DNA of 64,000 bases from positions 1-64,000 of the forward strand of contig NZ_JAMBNQ010000020.1 in the NCBI RefSeq assembly GCF_023715155.1, given 5' to 3'. The stretch comes from Neobacillus mesonae. Its GTDB lineage: Bacteria; Bacillota; Bacilli; Bacillales; Cytobacillaceae. This document shows, in pieces, positions 27,728-36,633 of the stretch (position 1 is the first letter of the stretch; each line of letters begins with the position of its first letter). The notes under the pieces are model-generated. The model had not been told where the DNA came from and made no database searches. It was given only the letters and a program-made list of their open reading frames with translations. The translations under genes and the position numbers were made by a program.

Positions 27728-28360
27728 ATGAGACATAAAAAAACCTATTATGCAAGGGAATTAAATACTCCATATGGCATGTTAATAATTGAGGGCCCTA
27801 TTTCTTCTGAAATTGTGCAGTCTTATGATTTTCATGAAGATTTGATTGCATTCAGGCCGCCGGATCAGCAGCATAAAGCATTAATTGGGATTGCTGAACT
27901 TGAAGAAGGCAGAATTATTATTGCACGACATCAAAACACGATTGTTGGTTATGTCACTTTTCTCTATCCAGATCCGCTTGAACGGTGGTCAGAAGGGAAT
28001 ATTGAAAATTTAATAGAATTAGGTGCTATTGAAGTAATACCTCAATTTAGAGGATGTGCTGTCGGCAAAAACCTTTTAATCGTATCCATGCTGGATGATG
28101 CCATGGAAGATTATCTTATCATTACTACCGAATATTATTGGCACTGGGATTTAAAAGGAACAAATTTGAATGTATGGGAATACAGAAAAGTCATGGAAAA
28201 GATGATGAGTGCCGGCGGACTGGAGTGGTATGCAACTGATGACCCTGAAATTTGCTCCCATCCTGCTAACTGCCTTATGGCAAGAGTGGGGAGCCGGGTA
28301 AGTCTTGAGACGGTGCAAAAATTTGACCGACTTCGCTTCATGAACCGGTTTATGTACTAA
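27728..28360 (+). CDS. acuA: Protein acetyltransferase AcuA
   Basis: A 210-residue GNAT-fold enzyme that acetylates and inactivates AcsA. The acetyl-CoA-binding region is 'IEVIPQFRGCAVGKNLLIVSML' (~101-122), with Q/R-x-x-G-x-G/A altered to RGCAVG. It starts MRHKKTYYARELNTPYGML at 27728 behind AGGGGTGA, matching the 210-residue B. subtilis protein. First gene of acuABC; a TATAAT box is at 27685-27690. Confidence 0.95.
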   Translation: MRHKKTYYARELNTPYGMLIIEGPISSEIVQSYDFHEDLIAFRPPDQQHKALIGIAELEEGRIIIARHQNTIVGYVTFLYPDPLERWSEGNIENLIELGAIEVIPQFRGCAVGKNLLIVSMLDDAMEDYLIITTEYYWHWDLKGTNLNVWEYRKVMEKMMSAGGLEWYATDDPEICSHPANCLMARVGSRVSLETVQKFDRLRFMNRFMY

Positions 28361-28408
28361 TGGAATGTATTTCCTCCTGCAAACTTAAAGAAATGAGGGG
28401 ATATGAAT

Positions 28409-29056
28409 ATGATTGTTGAAGAAATAATGAAAACAGATGTTGTCACATTGTATCCAACAGATACCATTGCAGATGCCATTCGTGTAATGGAAACGAATAA
28501 TATCCGCCATATACCCATTATAAATACAGATAAAAAGTTAGTGGGACTAGTGACAATCTCCCGATTAAAAGAAGCGACTCCTTCCACTTTCCGTACAAAC
28601 GAGAACCCGGATGATTTGAAGAAACCGCTTGAGTTAATTATGGAAAAGAACGTCATTACCGGTCATCCCCTTGATTTCGTAGAAGAGATTGCAGCAGTGT
28701 TTTATGAACATAAAATCAGTGCGATTCCTATTTTACTAGACCAAAAAGTAGCAGGGATTATCACTGAAACGGATATCCTTCGTACGATGGTAGAGCTGAC
28801 AGGTGCTCATCAGCCAGGTTCGCAAATTGAAATACGGGTTCCAAACATTTCAGGCGTCCTATCAGATATTGCCGGAATCATTCGCAAACGGAAAGCCAAT
28901 ATTCTCAGCGTTTTAGTTTACCCGGATAAACAGGATGATCAATTTAAAGTACTAGTTATTAGGGTGCAATTAATGAATCCAATAGGCCTGATTCAAGACC
29001 TGAAAGAAGCCGGACATGAAGTAATATGGCCTAATCTGCCGGGGATTTCTCTATGA
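28409..29056 (+). CDS. acuB: CBS-ACT domain protein AcuB
   Basis: A 215-residue cytoplasmic protein with two N-terminal CBS domains ('MIVEEIMKTDVVTLYPTDTIADAIRVM' and 'IMEKNVITGHPLDFVEEIAAVFYEHKISAIPILLDQKVAGIITETDIL') and a C-terminal ACT domain ('QIEIRVPNISGVLSDIAGIIRKRKANILSVLVYP'). The ATG at 28409 fits the GAGGGG spacing better than 28403. It overlaps acuC by four bases. It is linked to acetoin or acetate use; its ligand is unproven, though CBS and ACT domains suggest adenylates or amino acids. Confidence 0.95.
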   Translation: MIVEEIMKTDVVTLYPTDTIADAIRVMETNNIRHIPIINTDKKLVGLVTISRLKEATPSTFRTNENPDDLKKPLELIMEKNVITGHPLDFVEEIAAVFYEHKISAIPILLDQKVAGIITETDILRTMVELTGAHQPGSQIEIRVPNISGVLSDIAGIIRKRKANILSVLVYPDKQDDQFKVLVIRVQLMNPIGLIQDLKEAGHEVIWPNLPGISL

Positions 29057-30225
29057 CAGATCGTTCCGTATTCGTCTTTTCAGAAGAACTGCTAAATTAT
29101 AAATTTAGCAGTCATCATCCTTTTAATCAATTCCGGCTTAAATTAACTATTGATTTATTAAAGAAAATCAATGCTTTAGATTCTGAGCATATTATTCCTC
29201 CTAGGATGGCATCTGAAGAAGAATTGCTGCTTATCCATGACCCGGGATTTATCAATGCTGTAAAAAAAGCTGGCTATGGACAACTCCCAAAGGAAATTGC
29301 GGAAAATTACGGACTAGGTACAGAAGATACTCCAGTGTTTCCCAATATGCATGAGGCTAGTTCCCTATTGGTCGGAGGAACCCTTACTGCAGTTGATCAA
29401 GTCATGACGGGAAAAGCTCTCCATGCAGTACATCTTGGCGGGGGGCTGCATCACGGATTTCGCGGAAAGGCTTCAGGATTTTGCGTTTATAATGACAGTT
29501 CTGTCGCATTAAAATATTTGCTGAAAAAATATCGTGCACGGGTTTTATATGTTGATACAGATGCCCACCATGGTGATGGTGTTCAATGGTCTTTTTATGA
29601 TGAACCAAATGTATGTACACTATCGATTCATGAGACAGGGCGCTATTTATTCCCAGGAACAGGCAACATTAATGAAAGAGGACAAGGAGCAGGATATGGA
29701 TATTCGTTTAATATACCTGTTGATGCCTTTACAGAAGATGAATCATGGCTATACGCTTATTCCCATGCAATTCGAGAGGTTGCAGAGTTCTTTAAGCCTG
29801 ATGTCATTCTTACCCAAAATGGAGCAGATGCCCATTACTATGACCCTTTAACACATTTATCAGCAACTATGAAGATTTATAGAGAAATTCCAAAACTGGC
29901 TCATAAAATTGCTCATCAATATTGTGAGGGCAGATGGATTGCTGTCGGCGGCGGCGGATATGATATTTGGCGAGTTGTCCCTCGTGCTTGGGCAATGATT
30001 TGGATGGAAATGATAGAAAACCCAAACTCCATCGGCCGTCTTCCGGTTGAATGGGTCGAATACTGGCAAGCCAAATCGCCGGTTGAACTTCCAAAGGAAT
30101 GGGATGACCCGGAAGATTTATATCCCCCCATTCCAAGAAAGCCCGAAATAACAGAAAAAAATCTTAATACGCTTGAAAAAGCACTGTACCCGATTAGAAG
30201 TCAGAAAAAAAGTGAAACTATTTAG
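29053..30225 (+). CDS. acuC: Protein deacetylase AcuC
   Basis: A 390-residue class I/II histone deacetylase-fold zinc enzyme that reverses AcuA acetylation of AcsA. Catalytic features: 'HLGGGLHHGFRGKASGFCVYNDSSVAL' with the His pair (~133-159), metal ligands in 'VLYVDTDAHHGDGVQWSFY' (~168-186), 'TQNGADAHYYDPL' and 'AVGGGGYDIW'. All key residues are intact. It overlaps acuB by ATGA, indicating translational coupling. A terminator follows about 80 bases downstream. Confidence 0.96.
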   Translation: MTDRSVFVFSEELLNYKFSSHHPFNQFRLKLTIDLLKKINALDSEHIIPPRMASEEELLLIHDPGFINAVKKAGYGQLPKEIAENYGLGTEDTPVFPNMHEASSLLVGGTLTAVDQVMTGKALHAVHLGGGLHHGFRGKASGFCVYNDSSVALKYLLKKYRARVLYVDTDAHHGDGVQWSFYDEPNVCTLSIHETGRYLFPGTGNINERGQGAGYGYSFNIPVDAFTEDESWLYAYSHAIREVAEFFKPDVILTQNGADAHYYDPLTHLSATMKIYREIPKLAHKIAHQYCEGRWIAVGGGGYDIWRVVPRAWAMIWMEMIENPNSIGRLPVEWVEYWQAKSPVELPKEWDDPEDLYPPIPRKPEITEKNLNTLEKALYPIRSQKKSETI

Positions 30226-30303
30226 AAAAGCGAAAGCTCTACCAAACAAGCACATCATGTTCCTGCGAATTCTTATAAAAATAATAAAGAAAAGAATAAA
30301 AAA

Positions 30304-30349
30304 AACGACTCTAAAAATTCATTTTGAATTTTAGAGTCGCTTTTTTGAT
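30304..30349 (+). terminator. Terminator after acuABC
   Basis: CGACTCTAAAA.../...TTTTAGAGTCG long A/T-rich hairpin followed by six T. Confidence 0.9.
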
Positions 30350-30598
30350 TGTTGTCCTATATTTGCCCAAAAGATACTAAGGATTTTCAGTACCTTCGTT
30401 AAACTTTGCAGGAATTACGAGGTGCCATGGGAATAATTGTCGTACATCTAAAAAGAATTTTGAAATGAATTGATTAAAATATACGAAAAAAAACCCCTAT
30501 TCCGCTGCATTGTACACGTGTCTGTGTTTTAATTTTCTATTTGACTGGATTTAATTTGTCTACTAACTCTATTTCCTTTTCTTTTACTTTAATTAAAC

Positions 30599-30655
30599 AA
30601 TAAAAAAGGTATAAAACCCTTAAATAATGCGGATTTTATACCTTTTTTATTTTGG
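30599..30655. terminator. Orphan bidirectional terminator
   Basis: AAAAAAGGTATAAAA and TTTTATACCTTTTTT arms around a 16-base loop. No intact gene ends here; in B. subtilis the ytxDE motor genes occupy this gap, so it may be left from lost genes. The rest of 30350-30598 shows nothing recognisable. Confidence 0.75.
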
Positions 30656-30688
30656 TTTTGTACAAAGTAATTAAAAAAATTTAACACC

Positions 30689-30886
30689 GTTGATTGGAGC
30701 GGAAGGCCGTGTAGACTCCTCGTAAATGCTAACGCATTTCCTTCGTGCGTGGGCGGATTCAATGAAGTAAATTCAGTGTCCCGCGGGGAGTACGGAGCAG
30801 CAGGGAATCCCCACAGACGCTACAGCGCCGAGGAGACTTCCCGGCACGCCCGCGGAAAAGCGAAGCCGCCTGGAGCGGAAATCAAC
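30689..30886 (+). repeat. Intergenic GTTGATT...ATCAAC repeat, copy 1
   Basis: A ~198-bp GC-rich block opening GTTGATTGGAGCGGAAGGC and closing CTGGAGCGGAAATCAAC, with internal GACTCCT, CGAGGAGACT and CCCGCGGAAAAGCG. The same outer motifs frame two other copies at 44212 and 45840. The ends are partly complementary, so a large hairpin is possible. No coding capacity. Such elements are scattered between genes in Bacillus relatives. Confidence 0.8.
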
Positions 30887-30959
30887 AACTAAGTGAAACA
30901 GTCATTTTCCTATAAAGGGTACTTTTTCAATGCCCTCAGATTAACCTGCCTCTTTCTTT

Positions 30960-31970
30960 TTAGTTTTCTTCCCTCGTAGATTGACGATGTTCAATTCGAT
31001 GTGGAAGAACGACGATTTGATTTTCAACCTTTTCTTTGTTCATTAGCTTTGTAAGCAGACGCATAGCCACTGCTCCAATATCATATAACGGCTGTACAAT
31101 GGTTGTAAGCTGCGGTCTGACCATTAATGACAATCTTGTATTATCAGATGTAATAACCTCAAAATCCTCAGGAATCTGATAGCCTTTATCTGCTGCCCCA
31201 TGGACTACACCAAGAGCCATTTCATCCGCACCGACAAGAATGGCAGTTGGCTTTTCAGGTAATTCTACTATTTTTTCAAAGGCTTCGAGACCTGCATCAT
31301 ACGTATAATCCCCTTCAAGAATCAACTCCTCCTTGAAGGAAATATTAGATTCCTCTAGAGCTTTTTTATATCCATTTAATTTTTTTACAGCTATATCAGG
31401 TTCATAATGCGGCCCATTCACAAATGCAATCTGTTTATGGCCTCTGCCAATAAACTCTTTCACTGCATCATATGCAGCCTGTTCATAATCAATATTGACT
31501 GATGGAATCCTTTCTGATTCTTCAATAGATCCAGCAAGAACAATGGGCACTTGTGATTTTTCAAATTCTTGAACATGTTCCTCTGTAATGTTTCCTCCCA
31601 TAAAAACAATTCCATCCACTTGTTTACCAAGCATTGTATGATACAAATGAATTTCCTTATCTTTATTTTGATCAGAGTTACTAAGGATGATATTGTATTT
31701 ATACATTGTTGCAATATCTTCAATTCCCCGGGCTAATTCGGCAAAAAAGATATTGGAGATATCTGGAATGATGACCCCGACGGTTGTAGTTTTCTTACTT
31801 GCCAGCCCTCTTGCTACCGCATTGGGAACATAACCAAGTCTCTCAATTACTTCTAATACTTTTTTTCGTGTCACCGGTTTTACATTTGGATTTCCATTGA
31901 CGACACGAGAGACCGTTGCCATGGATACGTTTGCCTCACGGGCAACATCATAAATCGTAATATTATTCAC
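30960..31970 (-). CDS. ccpA: Catabolite control protein A
   Basis: A 336-residue LacI/GalR regulator that, with HPr-Ser-P, binds cre sites. The helix-turn-helix is '[58 protein letters not shown]' (residues 3-60), and '[21 protein letters not shown]' starts the sugar-binding-like core, which is nearly identical to B. subtilis CcpA. The start is taken as GTG at 31970, 10 bases after AGGAG; an upstream in-frame GTG at 31979 is too close to it. It likely acts on the ackA cre in this window. Confidence 0.98.
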   Translation of the reverse strand: MNNITIYDVAREANVSMATVSRVVNGNPNVKPVTRKKVLEVIERLGYVPNAVARGLASKKTTTVGVIIPDISNIFFAELARGIEDIATMYKYNIILSNSDQNKDKEIHLYHTMLGKQVDGIVFMGGNITEEHVQEFEKSQVPIVLAGSIEESERIPSVNIDYEQAAYDAVKEFIGRGHKQIAFVNGPHYEPDIAVKKLNGYKKALEESNISFKEELILEGDYTYDAGLEAFEKIVELPEKPTAILVGADEMALGVVHGAADKGYQIPEDFEVITSDNTRLSLMVRPQLTTIVQPLYDIGAVAMRLLTKLMNKEKVENQIVVLPHRIEHRQSTREEN

Positions 31971-32129
31971 TATTAACACTCTCCTAAGAAACGAACATTG
32001 TTTTCTTTATTTTGCTGCAGGATGTAAAAATCTAGTCATTTTTCCTTGTATGTGATGAATTATACAATCCTAATTATGTACTAATGATACGATAAGAATT
32101 AAAAAGCCGCAATTATAGTATAAAATATT

Positions 32130-32170
32130 TTTTAAAGAAAAGAACCCTCTGCCGTGGCAGAGGGTCTTCA
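32130..32170 (-). terminator. Terminator after the DAHP synthase gene
   Basis: GACCCTCTGCC/GGCAGAGGGTT hairpin followed by CTTTTCTTT on the minus strand. Confidence 0.9.
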
Positions 32171-32182
32171 TTTCAGAATTCA

Positions 32183-33259
32183 TTAGATCCTTACGTAATT
32201 GGATGCAAGGAGTTCATTATAGAATTGATCGAATTGTTCTAAGTTCATTTGCTGCTGAGCATCAGATAAGGCAACAGCAGGATCTGGGTGAACCTCAGCC
32301 ATTACGCCGTCTGCTCCAACTGCAATTGCTGCTTTTGCACAAGGAAGAAGCAAATCTCTTCTGCCTGTAGAATGAGTAACATCAACCATAACTGGCAAGT
32401 GTGTCTCTTGTTTTAGAATTGGAACGGCAGAAATATCAAGTGTGTTTCTTGTTGCGCGTTCATATGTTCTAATACCGCGTTCACAAAGAATAATTTGTCC
32501 ATTCCCCTGTGCCATAATATATTCTGCTGCATTGATAAATTCTTCGATTGTAGCAGCTAGTCCTCGCTTCAATAAAACTGGTTTATTAACTGCCCCAGCG
32601 GCCTTTAATAATTCAAAGTTTTGCATATTGCGAGCTCCAATTTGAATGACATCCAAGTACTCTGCTGCCATTTCAATATCTGCTGGGTTCACAATTTCAC
32701 TGATAACAGCCATATCAAATTCAGTTGCAACCCGTTTTAGAATTTTTAAGCCTTCTACACCCAAACCTTGGAAATCATATGGAGAAGTTCTTGGTTTGTA
32801 TGCACCGCCGCGTAATAGCTTTAAGCCTTTTTCTTTCATTGCTTTTGCAACAGTTGCCACTTGCTCGTAAGATTCTACTGCACATGGACCGAAAACAAAG
32901 TGCTGTTTGCCGTCACCGATATTTTCACCCTTTAAGTTAATAATGGTATCTTCCGGCTTTTTCTTTCTTGATACAAGTAATGCTTTTTTGTGATCATCCT
33001 TTTGTAAATCAAGGCCAGCTTTGAAGATTTCTTTAAAGATATGGTCAATTGTAGCATTGTCGAAAGGACCATCATTACTTTGCTTTATCTTATCAAGCAT
33101 CATTCTTTCGCGAACTGGATCAAAACGAAAGACACCCTGGCTTCCTTTTACCTGTCCAATATCTTGGACGAGCTGGGCCCTTTCATTGATTAACCTCAAC
33201 AGTTCCAAGTTTACTTCATCCACGCGTTCTCTCAACTGATCTAATTCATTATTGCCCAT
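32183..33259 (-). CDS. aroA: Bifunctional DAHP synthase / chorismate mutase
   Basis: A 358-residue enzyme for the first shikimate step, with an N-terminal AroQ chorismate mutase (residues 1-90, '[30 protein letters not shown]') that also mediates feedback by chorismate or prephenate. The DAHP synthase barrel carries '[12 protein letters not shown]' (~127), '[13 protein letters not shown]', '[13 protein letters not shown]', '[11 protein letters not shown]' and '[12 protein letters not shown]'. The start at 33259 gives exactly the B. subtilis length. Symbol follows Bacillus usage; it is not EPSP synthase. Confidence 0.97.
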   Translation of the reverse strand: MGNNELDQLRERVDEVNLELLRLINERAQLVQDIGQVKGSQGVFRFDPVRERMMLDKIKQSNDGPFDNATIDHIFKEIFKAGLDLQKDDHKKALLVSRKKKPEDTIINLKGENIGDGKQHFVFGPCAVESYEQVATVAKAMKEKGLKLLRGGAYKPRTSPYDFQGLGVEGLKILKRVATEFDMAVISEIVNPADIEMAAEYLDVIQIGARNMQNFELLKAAGAVNKPVLLKRGLAATIEEFINAAEYIMAQGNGQIILCERGIRTYERATRNTLDISAVPILKQETHLPVMVDVTHSTGRRDLLLPCAKAAIAVGADGVMAEVHPDPAVALSDAQQQMNLEQFDQFYNELLASNYVRI

Positions 33260-33517
33260 ATTCGTCCCCATCCTTTCATTGCAAATCAGAATTACATGTT
33301 AACTGACTCACAAACACATATATTTTTAATTTTAAAACAATTTTTGTAATATTAGGGTTTATTATAACTGAAAAAAATTTCTTTGTCACCTATTTTTCCT
33401 TTATTTCTTAAACGCTTTTAAGCGTTAAAGCCTTTTGATTATATTGAATTATAATATGAATCAATCCACAAGTTGGTGAGCCTTTTATTCAGTTAAATTA
33501 GGATCTTCATACCTAAC

Positions 33518-33850
33518 TTAGCTATTTTCCATTAGTGCATTGATTAGAGATTTATTTGTAATTTTCCAATGTGATGCATTCCATACAGCTTTCCCATCTG
33601 AAAACAAAATTGCCTGCGGGGATTCATGTTTGATTTGGAAGTGATCAGCTATTTCCGTTGATAATGGACGTGATTCCTGTACAGCAAGATAATAACTTGG
33701 TATCTCTTCATGCTCTGCCGCAAACTTCTCATATTCTTTATAGGCGGCCTGGCTGATTGGACATGTAAGGCTGTGTTTCAAAAAATAAAATCGGTCCTCA
33801 TCCTTTAATAAATCATTAAATTGTTCAATGGTATCAACTTTTTTAATCAT
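33518..33850 (-). CDS. ytxJ: Bacilliredoxin-like protein YtxJ
   Basis: A 110-residue thioredoxin-fold protein of the monothiol bacilliredoxin family (DUF2847). The single active-site cysteine is in 'LKHSLTCPISQAAYKEYEKFA' (~residue 30), a CPIS motif in place of CxxC; 'YYLAVQESRPLSTEIADHFQIKHESPQAILF' is also typical. It removes bacillithiol from mixed disulfides in relatives. It ends the ytxGHJ cluster, though about 90 bases separate it from ytxH. Confidence 0.93.
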   Translation of the reverse strand: MIKKVDTIEQFNDLLKDEDRFYFLKHSLTCPISQAAYKEYEKFAAEHEEIPSYYLAVQESRPLSTEIADHFQIKHESPQAILFSDGKAVWNASHWKITNKSLINALMENS

Positions 33851-33941
33851 TCCAAAGCCTCCAATTCAAAAAATAAACGATGAAGTCATTTTATCACTTC
33901 ACCGTTTATATAACAATAAAACTGAACTTTCTTAACCAAAT

Positions 33942-34436
33942 TTACAATTTGATCCTATTTTCTTCTTCATCAAAGGCCACTTGAGCTTCCATTAATTTTT
34001 TTCTAATGGCCTCATCATCAGAAGCACCTTTACTCTCTTGTTTTTTAGAATCCGCTTTTCCAGTGCCTCCAATAGGGATAAAGCGAATTTCCCTTTCATT
34101 CTTATTTTCAGTTGCTTCCCTGTTTGAAGCTTTTTCTTTAACTTTGTTGATTAAGTCTGAAGATTGATGAACGATTTCTTGAGAAAAAGATGAAGTTTTG
34201 GCAGCCAATTCATTTCCTTTATTTTTCATCGTTTCGCCTAATTTTCCTGTTTTGTTCACAATGGAACCCGTATTACTGCTAATCTTATTACGAATGTCTT
34301 TTCCGCTTTTTGGCGCAAACAGAAGGGCACAAGCGGCTCCAACTACTCCCCCAATAATTGCCCCAAGCAAAAAGCTGCTGGAATCCTCATTCCGGTTTTG
34401 ATTAATTTCCCGTGATTCATATTCTCGATTAGACAA
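33942..34436 (-). CDS. ytxH: YtxH-family general stress protein
   Basis: A 164-residue protein with the YtxH domain: 'SSSFLLGAIIGGVVGAACALLFAPKSGKDIRNKI' (residues ~19-52) forms one glycine-rich membrane helix followed by the 'APKSGKD' signature, and then an amphipathic, coiled-coil-like region. The tail is charged. It starts with TTG at 34436 behind AAGGAGCTG. It belongs to ytxGHJ, under SigB and SigH control in B. subtilis. Confidence 0.92.
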   Translation of the reverse strand: MSNREYESREINQNRNEDSSSFLLGAIIGGVVGAACALLFAPKSGKDIRNKISSNTGSIVNKTGKLGETMKNKGNELAAKTSSFSQEIVHQSSDLINKVKEKASNREATENKNEREIRFIPIGGTGKADSKKQESKGASDDEAIRKKLMEAQVAFDEEENRIKL

Positions 34437-34457
34437 ATCTCTCAGCTCCTTTTTTAT

Positions 34458-34928
34458 TTAATATGAACGAACTTTCTGCTTTACTTGGATACTTTCTTCC
34501 TTCTTAGTTTCTTTTGCTTCTTTTCTTTCTCTCCATTTTTCCTTTAGTTCCAAAATAACATTACTCCACTGAATAATTTGTGAAACCTTTTCTTTACTTT
34601 CTTCCACCTGCTTGTCCACTGTCTTCGTAATGTTTTGTAAGGTCCCATTAAAGTTAGAAACCGTTTCGCCAACCCCTTTTACCGCATCTACAACACTGTT
34701 TAATTTTGCTGACTTTTGACCAACATCATCTGCCAGTGCATTCGTCTTCTGTAAAAGTAAAGTGGTTTCTCTTGTTACTCCATCAAGCTGCCCCTCAACA
34801 CCTTTTAACGTATCAGAGACACTATCAAGTGTTCTTTGAAGAGATTTAAGAGTTTTAGATATATAAATCACCAGTACCAAAAATGCTACAGCAATCAAGG
34901 CTACGCTTAAATATAAAATTATTTGCAT
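34458..34928 (-). CDS. ytxG: DUF948 protein YtxG
   Basis: A 156-residue protein with one N-terminal membrane helix (residues 2-24) and a long helical region '[62 protein letters not shown]' characteristic of DUF948. It lies 21 bases upstream of ytxH and should share its transcript. Function unknown; a stress or envelope role is inferred from the operon. Confidence 0.92.
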   Translation of the reverse strand: MQIILYLSVALIAVAFLVLVIYISKTLKSLQRTLDSVSDTLKGVEGQLDGVTRETTLLLQKTNALADDVGQKSAKLNSVVDAVKGVGETVSNFNGTLQNITKTVDKQVEESKEKVSQIIQWSNVILELKEKWRERKEAKETKKEESIQVKQKVRSY

Positions 34929-34965
34929 CGTTCAACCTCCTGCTTAATCTCTCTTTCTTTATGTA

Positions 34966-34991
34966 TTACCCAATTATGTGAGAATCTACAC
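34966..34991 (-). promoter_or_regulatory. Candidate SigB promoter of ytxGHJ
   Basis: On the minus strand GTGTAG (34991-34986), 14 bases, then GGGTAA (34971-34966). The -10 fits the SigB GGGWAW consensus fully; the -35 fits GTTTWA only partly. Placement about 40 bases before ytxG agrees with the SigB control known for this operon. Confidence 0.45.
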
Positions 34992-35069
34992 ATTAATGCT
35001 TTTCCTTACTACTTCCATATATTTGTCTTGTTTTCCTGCAAACAGAATAAAATTTTTATATGACCTTAA

Positions 35070-35106
35070 AATATTGAAAGGATGCCACAACCTGTTGGCA
35101 TCCCCT
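35070..35106 (-). terminator. Terminator after murC
   Basis: GGATGCCA/TGGCATCC hairpin with a downstream T-containing tract on the minus strand. Confidence 0.8.
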
Positions 35107-35109
35107 TCA

Positions 35110-36408
35110 TTACACTAGCTGCTTTTCATAAGCTTCCTGGAACTTTTGGATATCTCCAGCTCCCATAAACAGAATGACACTTTGATCATGCTGTTTTAAG
35201 ACGGAAGTATTTTCTTCTTTGAGAATTTCCGAAAATGGGACTTTCTCCTGTAAATCCTTAATTGATAATTTCCCGTGATTTTCTCGGGCTGAGCCAAAAA
35301 TCTCACATAGATATGTTTTATCTGCCAAACTTAATGCCTCGGCAAAATCTTCAAGAAATGCCTGTGTACGAGTAAAAGTATGCGGCTGAAAAACTGCTAT
35401 GATCTCTTTATCTGGATATTTTTGCTTAGCAGAATCTATAGTTGCTTTAATCTCAGTTGGATGATGGGCATAATCATCAATTAGAATCTGACTTCCAACC
35501 CTTTTTTCTGAAAATCTCCTTTTAACTCCCTGGAAAGTTGCCAATCGCTCCTTCACCATCTCAACATTCATTTCATCATAGTGGCATAAACCTATAACAG
35601 CTAATGCATTTAAGACATTATGATCACCAAATGTTGGAATTAAAAAGGTATTATAGAATGTATTTCGAATAAATACATCAAAGCTGGTTCCATCCGTTGT
35701 TTTAACAATATTTTTAGCTTGATAATCATTTCCCTCATCAAAACCGTAAAACACAACAGGAACCTTTGCTTGAATTTTTTGAAGCTGCTCGTCATCACCA
35801 CAGGCAAATATTGCTTTCTTTACCTGAAACGCCATTTCTTGAAATGCGGAAAAGACATCATCAATATTGGCAAAATAATCAGGGTGATCGAAATCAATAT
35901 TTGTCATGATGGCATAGTCTGGAAAATAAGAAAGAAAATGTCTTCTATACTCACATGCCTCAAAGACAAAGTATTCTGCCCCTTCCTCCCCTTTTCCTGT
36001 TCCGTCACCTATTAAGAATGAGGTAGGCTTCATTCCCGAAATTACATGGGCCAGTAATCCTGTTGTTGACGTTTTTCCATGAGCACCGGTTATGGCAATA
36101 CTAGTGAAATTCTGCATAAAATCGCCTAAAAACCGATGGTACCGTACGATAGGAAGTCCAAGCTTCATAGCTTCTTGAATTTCCTCATGTGTATCAGGAA
36201 ATGCATTTCCTGCAATAATTGTCATCCCAGGTTTAATATTTTCCTTTTGAAAAGGAAGAATCGTAATCCCTGACTTTTCAAGAGCATCCTGCGTAAAAAA
36301 GTGCTTTTCAACATCGGAGCCTTGTACTTCATATTTCATATCATGCAGCACTTGCGCAAGTGCACTCATTCCTGACCCCTTTATACCCACAAAATGGTAA
36401 ATAGTCAT
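35110..36408 (-). CDS. murC: UDP-N-acetylmuramate-L-alanine ligase
   Basis: A 432-residue Mur ligase adding the first residue of the peptidoglycan stem peptide. It starts [24 protein letters not shown] at 36408 behind GGAGG, with the Rossmann GxGxxG; the ATP loop is '[20 protein letters not shown]' (~107-126), and '[17 protein letters not shown]', '[15 protein letters not shown]' and '[16 protein letters not shown]' complete the family set. Length equals the B. subtilis protein. Confidence 0.97.
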   Translation of the reverse strand: MTIYHFVGIKGSGMSALAQVLHDMKYEVQGSDVEKHFFTQDALEKSGITILPFQKENIKPGMTIIAGNAFPDTHEEIQEAMKLGLPIVRYHRFLGDFMQNFTSIAITGAHGKTSTTGLLAHVISGMKPTSFLIGDGTGKGEEGAEYFVFEACEYRRHFLSYFPDYAIMTNIDFDHPDYFANIDDVFSAFQEMAFQVKKAIFACGDDEQLQKIQAKVPVVFYGFDEGNDYQAKNIVKTTDGTSFDVFIRNTFYNTFLIPTFGDHNVLNALAVIGLCHYDEMNVEMVKERLATFQGVKRRFSEKRVGSQILIDDYAHHPTEIKATIDSAKQKYPDKEIIAVFQPHTFTRTQAFLEDFAEALSLADKTYLCEIFGSARENHGKLSIKDLQEKVPFSEILKEENTSVLKQHDQSVILFMGAGDIQKFQEAYEKQLV

Positions 36409-36633
36409 AGAAGAACCTCCAACCAACATAATACTGTAAAACAGTATATGACATCTGTCTGTATTTGCTAATAATTGAAACCTGCATTTTTAAAACACTA
36501 TTTATTATATTAACTCATATTTCAATATTATAGCATTGTTCATTTGTAAAAACTATTTTGATACGCTGGCACAAATCTGCCAGTTCTAACATCATTCTTA
36601 TTATTTGTTCATGTCATTAAAGAATACTATCGA

